From Actinomycetes bacterium (GTDB lineage: Bacteria; Actinomycetota; Acidimicrobiia; Acidimicrobiales; Palsa-688), in assembly GCA_021816565.1 (NCBI GenBank), contig JAKAXN010000188.1:1-8456 (forward strand): a DNA stretch of 8,456 nucleotides, in the 5' to 3' direction. Both the position numbers and the translations under genes were made by a program. Numbering within the stretch: position 1 is the first letter of the stretch; each line of letters begins with the position of its first letter. Under the pieces are notes generated by a model that did no database searches, had not been told where the DNA came from, and saw only the letters and a program-made list of their open reading frames with translations. Below, piece after piece: positions 1 to 7,069 of this stretch.

Positions 1-612
1 GCCCGGATCGCGGTCGCCGCCGGGCGGGCGTTCACCTTCACCTACACCGACACGCTGGAGGCGCTGGAGGCAGCCGGGGCCACCGTGGTGCCTTTCGACC
101 CGCTGGCCGAGGAACGCCTCCCCGGCGACATCGACGGTCTGATCATCGGCGGCGGGTTCCCGGAGGTGCACGCCGCCGAGCTGGCGGCCAACCGGCCGCT
201 GCTGTCCGACCTGGCCGCCCGGGTGGGCCGGGGCCTCCCGACCTGGGCCGAGTGCGGGGGGCTGCTCCTGCTCACCGGGGACCTGGACGGCCACCGGCTG
301 GCCGGGGTGGTGCCGGCCCGCTCGGAGATGACCGGGCAGCTGACCCTGGGCTACCGCACCGCCACCATGGGCACCGCCACCCCCCTGGGGCCGGCCGGCA
401 CCTCGGTGCGGGGCCACGAGTTCCACTACTCCCGGGTGGATCCCCCCGGCGACGCCCTGACCCTGGTCAGCCGGTTCGGCCGGCGCCGGGAGGGCTGGGC
501 CACCCCGGACCTGCTGGCCACCTACCTGCACCACCATCCGGGCGGCGACCCCTCGGCCGTGGAGCACTTCGTCCGCCGCTGTGCCCTACGTGGTGCCCTA
601 CCCGGGGCCTAG
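1..612 (+). CDS. cbiA: Cobyrinate a,c-diamide synthase, C-terminal glutamine amidotransferase part (5'-truncated by window)
   Basis: CbiA (CobB in the aerobic naming) uses ATP and glutamine to amidate the a and c side chains of cobyrinate. The reading frame is open from base 1 and ends at TAG 610-612, giving 203 residues. Family members are usually about 450 residues, so the N-terminal ATP-binding synthetase domain lies upstream of the window. The visible part is a class I glutamine amidotransferase domain. It has the IIGGGFPE segment, the nucleophile Cys in AECGG (codon 253-255), the HEFHYS motif near 415-432, and a His-rich TYLHHHP segment (520-540) that should hold the catalytic His. GGGFPE and HEFHYS fit CbiA/CobB better than the related CobQ. 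The next gene, cobI, starts 9 nt downstream in the same frame. The last codons contain a short near-duplication (581-601). Family assignment is firm; whether cobyrinate or hydrogenobyrinate is the substrate is inferred from cbiD and cbiG downstream. Confidence 0.93.
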   Translation, partial: ARIAVAAGRAFTFTYTDTLEALEAAGATVVPFDPLAEERLPGDIDGLIIGGGFPEVHAAELAANRPLLSDLAARVGRGLPTWAECGGLLLLTGDLDGHRLAGVVPARSEMTGQLTLGYRTATMGTATPLGPAGTSVRGHEFHYSRVDPPGDALTLVSRFGRRREGWATPDLLATYLHHHPGGDPSAVEHFVRRCALRGALPGA

Positions 613-621
613 AGTCGGGCC

Positions 622-741
622 GTGCACAAGAGCAGCCTGTACCTCACCGACCGTCTGAAGGCGGCGGTGGCGGCCCGGGCCACCGAGTCGGGGTGCTCGG
701 AGGCGGAGGTGATCCGAGCGGCGTTGGAGAGCGCGCTGGCG
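622..741 (+). other. Ribbon-helix-helix (CopG/VapB-like) domain coding segment fused to cobI
   Basis: The first 40 codons of cobI match the RHH pattern. There is a short strand with alternating hydrophobic residues (Leu6, Leu8) and exposed polar residues (Lys3, Ser5, Tyr7), an amphipathic helix (10-23), a Gly turn (24), then a second helix beginning SEAEVIRAAL. RHH proteins bind DNA as dimers through the N-terminal strand. The frame stays open into the methyltransferase, so this is a fusion unless the annotated start is wrong. The role is unknown: autoregulation, dimerisation or a relic are all possible. Confidence 0.7.
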
Positions 742-1485
742 GCCCCGTACCGGCCCGACGCCCCCGTCCCGGACCGGCCGGTGCCGGGACGGTTGGTGGG
801 CGTGGGAGTGGGCCCCGGCGAGGCCGATCTGATCACCGTGCGGGCGGTGGGGGCGCTGCGCCGGGCGGACCGCTGCCTGGCTCCCAGCACCGCGGTCGAC
901 GCCGTGGGCCGGGCCGAGGCCATCGTCCGCCAGGCGGTACCGGGGCTGGTGGTGGAGCGGGTCCCGTTCGAGATGGCCCCATCCCGCTCGGCCCGGGACC
1001 GCTCCGTGGAGGCCGCCGCCGCCGCGGTCACCGCCCGCCTGGAGTCCGGTGAGGAGGTGGCGTGGATCACCCTCGGGGATCCGCTGGTGTACTCCACGTT
1101 CTCCGCAGTGGCTGCCGCGGTGCTACGGCGCCGGCCGGCCACGGTGGTCACCCAGGTGCCCGGGGTGATGGCCTTCCAGGCCCTGGCCGCCCGGACCGGC
1201 ACGGTGGTCGCCGACGAACGCACCCGGCTGACCATCCGCACCGCCCTCGACGGCGAGGACCTCGGCTCCGATCTGGCCGACCCGGACTCGACGGTCGTGC
1301 TCTACAAGGGAGGCCGGCGGCTCCCCGACCTGGCCGCCGCGGCCGGGCGCTGCGGCCGGTCCGCCGACGCCGTGGTGGGCGAGCTGCTCGGGATGCCCGG
1401 CGAGCGCATCGGCGGGCTGGAGGAGATGGCCGCCGGGGGCCCGGCGTCGTACCTGGCCACCGTCATAGTGCCGGCCGGCCGATGA
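622..1485 (+). CDS. cobI: Precorrin-2 / cobalt-factor II C20-methyltransferase with N-terminal ribbon-helix-helix domain
   Basis: CobI/CbiL transfers a methyl group from S-adenosylmethionine to C20 of the tetrapyrrole, an early ring-modifying step. The 287-residue product has two parts. Residues 1-40 look like a ribbon-helix-helix (CopG/VapB-type) domain: strand KSSLYLT (3-9), one helix to about residue 24, then CSEAEVIRAALESAL. A Pro-rich linker (41-56) leads into the methyltransferase: GVGVGPGEADLIT (60-72), TLGDPLVYSTFS (about 150-161), VPGVMAFQALA, and VVLYKGGRRL near the C terminus. The methyltransferase part alone is about 231 residues, close to normal CobI length. GTG 622 is the first start after the cbiA stop and includes the whole extra domain. 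GTG 781 (residue 54) could start a domain-less form. I see no good Shine-Dalgarno sequence, so coupling to cbiA is likely. The enzyme call is firm; a DNA-binding role for the extra domain is only inferred. Confidence 0.92.
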   Translation: MHKSSLYLTDRLKAAVAARATESGCSEAEVIRAALESALAAPYRPDAPVPDRPVPGRLVGVGVGPGEADLITVRAVGALRRADRCLAPSTAVDAVGRAEAIVRQAVPGLVVERVPFEMAPSRSARDRSVEAAAAAVTARLESGEEVAWITLGDPLVYSTFSAVAAAVLRRRPATVVTQVPGVMAFQALAARTGTVVADERTRLTIRTALDGEDLGSDLADPDSTVVLYKGGRRLPDLAAAAGRCGRSADAVVGELLGMPGERIGGLEEMAAGGPASYLATVIVPAGR

Positions 1486-2291
1486 TCTCGTTCGTGGGAG
1501 CCGGCCCGGGGGCAGCCGACCTGATCACGCTGCGGGGGGCGCAGCGGCTGGCCCGGGCCGAGGTGGTCATCTGGGCGTCGTCGCTGGTGCCCGAGGCCCT
1601 TCTCGGCCACTGCCGGGCCGGGGTGGAACTGCACGACTCGGCCACCATGACCCTCGAGGATGTGCTGGCGGTCTACGCCGGCCGCCCGGAGGGCACGCCC
1701 ATCGTCCGGCTGCACAGCGGCGACCCCGCCATCTACGGGGCCATCGGCGAGCAGATCGACTGGTGCCTGGACAACGGCAGGTCGTGGGAGATGGTCCCCG
1801 GTGTCACCTCGGTCGCCGCGGCGTCGGCCATCCTGGGCCGGGAGCTGACCCAGCCGGGCGTGTCCCAGAGCGTGGTGCTGACCCGGCTGGCCGGGCGGAC
1901 CCGCGACTCGATGCCCGCGTCGGAGGGACCCGGGGCGTTCGCTCCCGCGGGGGCGACCATGGCCGTGTTCCTCTCCGCGGCCCGTCCCGACGAGCTGCAG
2001 GCGGAGCTGCTGGTGGCCGGCTCCGGTTACCGCCCCGACACTCCGGCAGCGGTCGTGGTCAGGGCGACCTGGCCCGACGAGCAGGTGATCCGCACCACCG
2101 TGGGGGGCCTGGCCGGCGCCATCAGGGACAGCGGCGCCACGCTGACCGTGCTGGTGCTGGTGGGCGACGCCCTGGCCGACGGGCCCGTGGCCCGCCGGTC
2201 GCATCTCTACGCCCCGGGCTACACCACCACCTACCGGCTGAGGTCCGAGGCGGGCAGCACCGCCGGCCGCCCGTCGGCCCGGCGGAGATGA
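1482..2291 (+). CDS. cobM: Precorrin-4 / cobalt-precorrin-4 C11-methyltransferase
   Basis: CobM/CbiF methylates C11 of (cobalt-)precorrin-4 using S-adenosylmethionine and so produces the substrate for CbiG. The 269-residue product begins MISFVGAGPGAADLIT, the usual Gly-rich entry of cobalamin methyltransferases. It then shows HSGDPAIYGAIGEQ (1711-1752), VPGVTSVAAASA, and the run ELTQPGVSQSVVLTR that is typical of CobM/CbiF and separates it from its paralogs. ATGATM-type sequence (GATMAVFLS) follows at about 1951-1977. The start is ATG 1482, which overlaps the cobI stop as ATGA. The frame is open further upstream, but there it only reads through cobI out of phase. The C terminus carries a short basic tail ending in RRR that overlaps the cbiD start. 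No anomaly is seen in the core motifs. Confidence 0.95.
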   Translation: MISFVGAGPGAADLITLRGAQRLARAEVVIWASSLVPEALLGHCRAGVELHDSATMTLEDVLAVYAGRPEGTPIVRLHSGDPAIYGAIGEQIDWCLDNGRSWEMVPGVTSVAAASAILGRELTQPGVSQSVVLTRLAGRTRDSMPASEGPGAFAPAGATMAVFLSAARPDELQAELLVAGSGYRPDTPAAVVVRATWPDEQVIRTTVGGLAGAIRDSGATLTVLVLVGDALADGPVARRSHLYAPGYTTTYRLRSEAGSTAGRPSARRR

Positions 2292-3394
2292 CCTCCACCC
2301 CCCACGAGCCCCCGCTGGCCCCGGAGGTGGCCGGCGCCAAGGGCCTGCGGACGGGCTGGACCACCGGGTCCTGCGCGTCGGCGGCGGCCAAGGCGGCGGT
2401 CACCGGCCTGGTGGCCGGTGAGATACCAGGACGGGTCGAGATCGGGCTGCCGGGGGGACAAAGGGTGACCTTCGCGGTCACCGACGTGGTCCCCGGCGAC
2501 CCCGCGTCGGCGGCTGTCGTCAAAGACGCCGGAGACGATCCCGACGTCACCAACGGAGCTCACGTCACTGTGACTGCCACCTTCACCGAGGGGGCCCCCG
2601 GGGAGGTGGCGCTGGTCGCCGGTCCGGGCGTCGGCACCATCACGCTGCCCGGACTGGGCCTGCCGGTCGGCGCCCCGGCCATCAACCCGGTGCCGGCCCG
2701 CATGATCCGGGCCGCGGTGGGAGAGATCACCGACCGCCCGGTGCTGCTCACCATCTCGGTGCCGGGCGGGGAGGCCATGGCGGCCAAGACCTCCAACGCC
2801 AGACTGGGGATCCTCGGCGGGATATCCATTCTCGGCACGACCGGCATAGTCCGCCCCTTCTCCACGGCTTCGTGGCGGGCCAGCGTGGCCCAGCAGGTGG
2901 ACGTGGCAGCCGCCCAGGGGCAGGACCACGTCGTGCTCTCGACCGGGGGACGGACCGACGCGGCCGCCCAGCGGCTGCTGCCCGGTCTGGCACCGGTGTG
3001 CTTCGTCGAGGTCGGCGACTTCACCGGCATAGCCCTCCGGCGGGCCGCGGCCGCCGGGGTCCGCCGGGTGACCTTCGTGGGGATGGCCGGGAAGATCGCC
3101 AAGCTGGCGGCCGGGGTCCTGATGACCCACTACCGCCGGTCGAAGATCGACGTGGAGCTGCTCCGGGAGGTGGCCGTGCAGACCGGGGCCCCCGAGGAAG
3201 TGGTGCGCTCGGCCACCGCCACCGCCACCGCCCGCCACTTCGCCGAGGCGTGCATGGAGTCCCAGTGCCACGAACCGCTGGCCGAGCTGTGCCGGCGGGC
3301 CACGGTGTCGTGCCGGGCGTTCGTGGAGGGGGTGCTGGACGTGGACGTGGTCATGGTGGACTTCGAGGGCGCCGAGGTCCTGGCCCGTGGGTGA
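2288..3394 (+). CDS. cbiD: Cobalt-precorrin-5B C1-methyltransferase CbiD
   Basis: CbiD methylates C1 of cobalt-precorrin-5B to give cobalt-precorrin-6A. It belongs to its own family, unrelated to the CobI/M/L/J methyltransferases, and is a marker of the anaerobic (early cobalt) route. The 368-residue length is normal. Visible family signatures are LRTGWTTGSCASAAAKAA (residues 20-37), INPVPARMIR, SVPGGEAMAAKTSN with LGILGGISILGTTGIV (about 2758-2850), the GGRTDAA loop, VEVGDFTG, and GMAGKIAKLAAG near 3082-3117. The start is ATG 2288, overlapping the cobM stop as ATGA; it gives about 19 residues before the first conserved motif, as usual. A GGAG directly abuts the ATG and is too close to act as a ribosome site. 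The gene runs 8 nt into cobL. Confidence 0.95.
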   Translation: MTSTPHEPPLAPEVAGAKGLRTGWTTGSCASAAAKAAVTGLVAGEIPGRVEIGLPGGQRVTFAVTDVVPGDPASAAVVKDAGDDPDVTNGAHVTVTATFTEGAPGEVALVAGPGVGTITLPGLGLPVGAPAINPVPARMIRAAVGEITDRPVLLTISVPGGEAMAAKTSNARLGILGGISILGTTGIVRPFSTASWRASVAQQVDVAAAQGQDHVVLSTGGRTDAAAQRLLPGLAPVCFVEVGDFTGIALRRAAAAGVRRVTFVGMAGKIAKLAAGVLMTHYRRSKIDVELLREVAVQTGAPEEVVRSATATATARHFAEACMESQCHEPLAELCRRATVSCRAFVEGVLDVDVVMVDFEGAEVLARG

Positions 3395-4577
3395 ACCGGC
3401 CCGGGTGGCGCTGGTCGGGCTGCACGGGGGCCACAGCTTCGGCCCGGGCGCCGAAGAGGCGCTGAGAGGCGCCACCGTCGTGGTCGGGGCCCGGCGCCAC
3501 CTCGACTCGGTCGCCCTGCCGGCGGGAGCGGCGGCGGTCGAACTCGGCTCCGACCTGGCCACCCTGATGGACCGGATCGGCACGTGGCGGGGAGCCGGCG
3601 AACGGGTGTGCATCCTGGTCTCGGGCGACCCGGGGTTCTTCGGTCTGGTCCGGCTGGCCTCCGCCCGTCTCGGGGCACAGGCCCTGGAGGTCCACCCGGT
3701 GCCGTCCTCGGTGGCGCTGGCGTTCGCCCGCCTGGGCCGCCACTGGGATGACGCCACGGTGGTTTCGGCCCACGGTCGACGACCGGAGGGAGCCGTGCAG
3801 GCGGTACTGCGCCACCCCAAGGTGGCGGTGCTGTGCTCCCCCGACACCCCGCCGGAGGCACTGGGCCGGGCGCTGCTGGACGAGGGTGGCGCCGGACGGG
3901 AGGTGGCGGTGTGCTCCCGGCTGGGCCAGCCCGACGAGGCGGTGTGGACCGGTGACATCCCGGCCCTGGCCGCCGGCCCGTTCGACCCCCTGTCGGTGGT
4001 GGTCTTCCTCGCCCCGGCCCCCGACCCGGGCCCGGGGCTGGCCTGGGGCCGGCCCGACGGGGACTACGAGCACCGCGACGGGATGATCACCAAGGCCGAG
4101 GTGCGGGCCGTGGCCCTCGGCAAGCTGGCCCTGCCGGCCGCCGGGGTGATGTGGGACGTCGGCGCCGGCTCCGGGTCGGTGTCGGCCGAAGCGGCCCGCC
4201 TGGCCCCGGGGCTGCGCATCTTCGCCGTCGAGAGGGCCCCGGCCGAAGCCGACCGCGTCCGCCGCAACGTGGCCGCCAGCGCGGTGCAGGTGGTGGTCGG
4301 CGAGGCCCCGGCCGCACTCGGCGACCTGCCGGACCCCGACCGGGCCTTCGTCGGCGGCGGCGGCATCGCCGTGCTCGACGCCGTCTGGTCCCGGCTGCGA
4401 CCGGGCGGAACGGTGGTGGCGACCTACGCCTCCCCGGAGCGGGCCTCGGCCGCCGCGACCACGCTCGGCTCGATGGTGCAGATCAGCGTCAACCGGGCGG
4501 TCCCGATCGGTCCCGGCACCGGGGTGCGCCTGGCCGCCGAGAACCCGGTGTTCGTGTGCTGGGGGTCCCGCCCGTGA
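3387..4577 (+). CDS. cobL: Precorrin-6Y C5,15-methyltransferase (decarboxylating), CbiE-CbiT fusion
   Basis: The product combines two enzymes in 396 residues. The N-terminal half (about 1-205) is CbiE, which methylates C5. It shows VALVGLHGG at the start, VSGDPGFFGL (about 78-87), PSSVALAFARLG and the VSAHGR motif. The C-terminal half (about 228-396) is CbiT, which methylates C15 and decarboxylates the C12 acetate side chain. It begins with the characteristic DGMITKAEVRA (Met233), then the SAM-binding motif I WDVGAGSGS (256-264), an acidic VERA after the second strand, and AFVGGGG near 4348-4368. Together they convert (cobalt-)precorrin-6B to precorrin-8. GTG 3387 overlaps cbiD by 8 nt; GTG 3405 would also preserve the CbiE core. 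The stop overlaps the next start as GTGA. CobL fusions are common in actinobacteria and proteobacteria, so the architecture itself is expected. Confidence 0.94.
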   Translation: MGEPARVALVGLHGGHSFGPGAEEALRGATVVVGARRHLDSVALPAGAAAVELGSDLATLMDRIGTWRGAGERVCILVSGDPGFFGLVRLASARLGAQALEVHPVPSSVALAFARLGRHWDDATVVSAHGRRPEGAVQAVLRHPKVAVLCSPDTPPEALGRALLDEGGAGREVAVCSRLGQPDEAVWTGDIPALAAGPFDPLSVVVFLAPAPDPGPGLAWGRPDGDYEHRDGMITKAEVRAVALGKLALPAAGVMWDVGAGSGSVSAEAARLAPGLRIFAVERAPAEADRVRRNVAASAVQVVVGEAPAALGDLPDPDRAFVGGGGIAVLDAVWSRLRPGGTVVATYASPERASAAATTLGSMVQISVNRAVPIGPGTGVRLAAENPVFVCWGSRP

Positions 4578-6259
4578 GGATCGTCACTTTCAGCGTCACC
4601 GCCGCGGGTGCGGCGCTGGCCCGCAAGCTGCCCTACGAGCACCACCGGGGTCCGGTGATCGACGGCGTGGCCGCCGAGTGGGCGTCCGCCGACGGGCTGG
4701 TCGTCGTCGCCGCCACCGGGGTGGCGGTGCGGGCCGTGGCCCCCCACCTGACCGACAAGCGGGCCGACCCGGCGGTGGTGAGCGTGGACGACGCCGGACG
4801 CCACGCCGTCGTCCTGGCCGGTGGCCACGCCGGCGGGGGCAACCGCCTGGCCGCCGAGGTGGCCGCCCTGCTCGGGGCCACCCCGGTCATCTCCACCGCC
4901 ACCGACCTGGCCGGCCTGCCCGGGCTGGACCACATCCCCGGCTGGAGCGCCGAAGGCGACGTGGCCGGGGTGACGCGCCTCTGGCTCGACGGGCAGCCCC
5001 CCCGGGTGGAGCGTGACGCAGGCCTGGAGTCCTGGCCGCTGCCGCCCCTGCCCTCCGACGGGGCCGACGTGCCGACCGGGGGGGTGGTGACCGTCACCGA
5101 CTCGGACCGCCGGCCCGGTCCCGGGGAGGTCCTGCTCCGGCCCCGCTCGGTGGTCCTCGGGGTCGGGTCGAGCCGGGGGGCCGACCCCGCCGGCCTGGCC
5201 CGGGCCGTGGACGCGGCGCTGGCCCGGGCCGGGCGGCACCGCTCGTGCGTGGCGGCGGTGGCCACCGTCGACCTCAAGGCCGCCGAGCCGGCCATCGTGG
5301 CTCTGGCCCGCTCCCTGGACGTCCCGCTGTCCATCTTCGCCGCCCGGTCCCTGGCCGGCGTGGACGTGCCTAACCCCAGCCCGGCTGTGGCCCGCGCCGT
5401 CGGGACGCCGTCGGTCGCCGAGGCGGCGGCCCTGCTGGGCGGCGGACCCGGCTCGGTCCTCCTGGCGGCCAAGGCCGTCAGCGACACCGGGGACTCCACC
5501 GTGGCGGTCAGCCGGCGCCGGCAACCGGCCGGTCACCTGGCCGTGGTCGGCCTGGGCCCCGGCCATGCCGGGCGGCGCACGCCCGAGGCGGCCGCCGCGG
5601 TCCGCCACGCCGAGGTGGTCGTGGGCTACGGCCCGTACGTGGAGCAGGCGGCCGATCTGCTCCACCCGGCCCAGGAGGTGATCCGCTCCCCCATCGGGGC
5701 CGAGACCGAGCGGTCCCGCCTGGCCCTTCAGAGGGCCGCCGCCGGGGCCCGGGTGGCCCTGGTCTGCTCCGGCGACCCGGGGGTGTACGCCATGGCCTCG
5801 CTGGTCTGCGAGCTGGCCCCCGACGCCGGGGACCCGCCGATCTCGGTGGTCCCCGGTGTCACCGCCGCCCTGGCCGGCGCGGCGGTCCTGGGCGCCCCCC
5901 TCGGCCACGACCATGCATCGGTGTCGCTGTCGGACCTGCTGACGCCGTGGGAGGTCATAGAGCGGCGGGTGCGGGCGGTGGCCGAAGGCGACTTCGTCGT
6001 ATCGTTCTACAACCCCAGGTCGCAGAAGCGCACCACCCAGCTGGACCGGGCCGTCGCCATCCTGTCCGCCCACCGGCCGCCCACCACGCCGGCCGCCGTA
6101 CTCACCGACATCGGGCGGCCGGGCCAGTCGGTGATACGCACCACCCTGGCCGGGCTCGACACCTCCGCGGTGGGCATGCTGTCACTGGTCGTGGTCGGCT
6201 CCTCCCAGACGGCGTGGTCCGGCGGCCGCATGGTCACACCCCGGGGGTACCTGCCGTGA
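4574..6259 (+). CDS. cbiG-cobJ: Bifunctional cobalt-precorrin-5A hydrolase / precorrin-3B C17-methyltransferase (CbiG-CbiH fusion)
   Basis: This 561-residue fusion carries CbiG at residues 1 to about 315 and CobJ/CbiH from about 320. CbiG opens the delta-lactone of cobalt-precorrin-5A and releases acetaldehyde. Its marks are RIVTFSVTAAG at the start, ATGVAVRAVAPHL, the Gly-rich GGHAGGGNRLAAE (83-95), and a C-terminal CobE-like part with LGVGSSRG, DLKAAEPAI and FAARSLAGVDVPNPS. CobJ/CbiH methylates C17 and contracts the ring. Its marks are LAVVGLGPGH (about 322-331), SGDPGVYAMASL (399-410), VPGVTAALAGAAVLGAPLGH, SLSDLLTPWEVIERR and FYNPRSQKR, all close to the family pattern. GTG 4574 overlaps the cobL stop as GTGA; the frame is open upstream, but only in the shadow of cobL. 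The stop overlaps the ferredoxin start. CbiG supports a cobalt-dependent pathway here. Confidence 0.94.
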   Translation: MRIVTFSVTAAGAALARKLPYEHHRGPVIDGVAAEWASADGLVVVAATGVAVRAVAPHLTDKRADPAVVSVDDAGRHAVVLAGGHAGGGNRLAAEVAALLGATPVISTATDLAGLPGLDHIPGWSAEGDVAGVTRLWLDGQPPRVERDAGLESWPLPPLPSDGADVPTGGVVTVTDSDRRPGPGEVLLRPRSVVLGVGSSRGADPAGLARAVDAALARAGRHRSCVAAVATVDLKAAEPAIVALARSLDVPLSIFAARSLAGVDVPNPSPAVARAVGTPSVAEAAALLGGGPGSVLLAAKAVSDTGDSTVAVSRRRQPAGHLAVVGLGPGHAGRRTPEAAAAVRHAEVVVGYGPYVEQAADLLHPAQEVIRSPIGAETERSRLALQRAAAGARVALVCSGDPGVYAMASLVCELAPDAGDPPISVVPGVTAALAGAAVLGAPLGHDHASVSLSDLLTPWEVIERRVRAVAEGDFVVSFYNPRSQKRTTQLDRAVAILSAHRPPTTPAAVLTDIGRPGQSVIRTTLAGLDTSAVGMLSLVVVGSSQTAWSGGRMVTPRGYLP

Positions 6260-6450
6260 CCGTCGCGGTGTCCGATCTCTGTACAGCGTGTGGGGCCTGC
6301 CTCATCACCTGCCCGACCTCGGCCCTGGCTCCCGGGCCGGGCCGGCCGGTGGTGGACGACCGGCGCTGCACCGACTGCCTGGCCTGCATAGAGGTGTGCC
6401 CCCGCGACGCCATCGAGGGCCTCCTGCCCCGGCCGGCGGGGCGGCCTTGA
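6256..6450 (+). CDS. Small 2x[4Fe-4S] ferredoxin
   Basis: The 64-residue product carries two complete cluster-binding motifs: Cys9-x2-Cys12-x2-Cys15-x3-Cys19-Pro and Cys38-x2-Cys41-x2-Cys44-x3-Cys48-Pro. This is the bacterial 8-Fe ferredoxin arrangement, with an unusually Pro/Gly-rich link between the halves (about 26-31). No signal peptide or membrane segment is present, so it should be a cytoplasmic electron carrier. GTG 6256 overlaps the cbiG-cobJ stop as GTGA, and the stop overlaps the cobH start, so it is locked into the corrin operon. Inference: it may feed electrons to a reductive step of cobalamin synthesis, such as cobalt or corrin reduction, or to an Fe-S enzyme encoded elsewhere in the operon. 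The true partner cannot be read from the sequence. Confidence 0.9.
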   Translation: MTVAVSDLCTACGACLITCPTSALAPGPGRPVVDDRRCTDCLACIEVCPRDAIEGLLPRPAGRP

Positions 6451-7069
6451 CCGCAGCGGACCGACCCGGCCGGGCGGTCCACCCCATCGAGGTCGAGTCC
6501 TACGCCATCATGAGCTCCCGGGTGGACCTGAGCCGGTGGCCGACCGGGGCCCGCGAGGTCGTGGCCCGCATGATCCACGCCACCGCCGACGAGTCCTTCG
6601 CCGACAGCGCGCTCGTCGGGGACCGGGCGGTGCCCGCCATGGTGGCCGCCCTGCGGTCCGGGGCCCCCGTCGTGTGTGACGCCCGCATGGTGGTCGCCGG
6701 CATATCCGGGGCCCGGGCCCGGTGCTACCTGGACCGGGTGGGCCCGGCCGAGGGGCGGGCCACCCGCTCGGAGGCGGCGCTGGAGCTGGCGGCGTCCGAG
6801 CACCCCGAGGGGGCGCTGTGGGTGATCGGCAACGCCCCCACCGCGCTGCGCCGCCTCCTCCGGCTGCACCGGGAGGGTCGGCTGGACCCGGCCGGGGTGG
6901 TGGGGCTCCCGGTCGGCTACGTCGACGCCGCGGAGTCCAAAAAGGCCCTGTGGGATTCCCCCCTCCGGGACCTGGCCGTCACCAACGCCGGGCGTCGGGG
7001 CGGCAGCCCGGTGGCCGCCGCGGCGGTCAACGCCCTGCTCAGACTGGCCGCCGCAACGCCTGACGGGGC

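Noticed and set aside
1..621. Cobalamin riboswitch or operon promoter
   Set aside because: The visible sequence is coding up to 612 and only 9 nt separate cbiA from cobI; any riboswitch must lie before the window.
622..741. Stand-alone RHH antitoxin gene upstream of cobI
   Set aside because: There is no stop between the RHH segment and the methyltransferase, and no toxin gene is nearby; a fusion is the simpler reading.
252..1052. Plus-strand open frame overlapping cbiA and cobI in another phase
   Set aside because: The translation is a Gly/Arg/Pro repeat-like shadow; both overlapped genes show conserved catalytic motifs.
1062..1481. Upstream extension of the cobM frame to a GTG at 1062
   Set aside because: The extension reads cobI out of phase as Gly/Arg-rich sequence, while ATG 1482 begins exactly at the conserved CobM N terminus.
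2231..3958. Long open frame on the minus strand opposite cbiD and cobL (575 codons)
   Set aside because: Its translation is low-complexity (Gly, Arg, Pro, His, Ser) with no recognisable domain, and it lies antisense to two firmly identified genes. High GC makes such open shadows common.
4424..6073. Long open frame on the minus strand opposite cbiG-cobJ (549 codons)
   Set aside because: Same reasoning: a Gly/His/Gln-rich shadow with no motifs, fully covered by a gene with strong family signatures.
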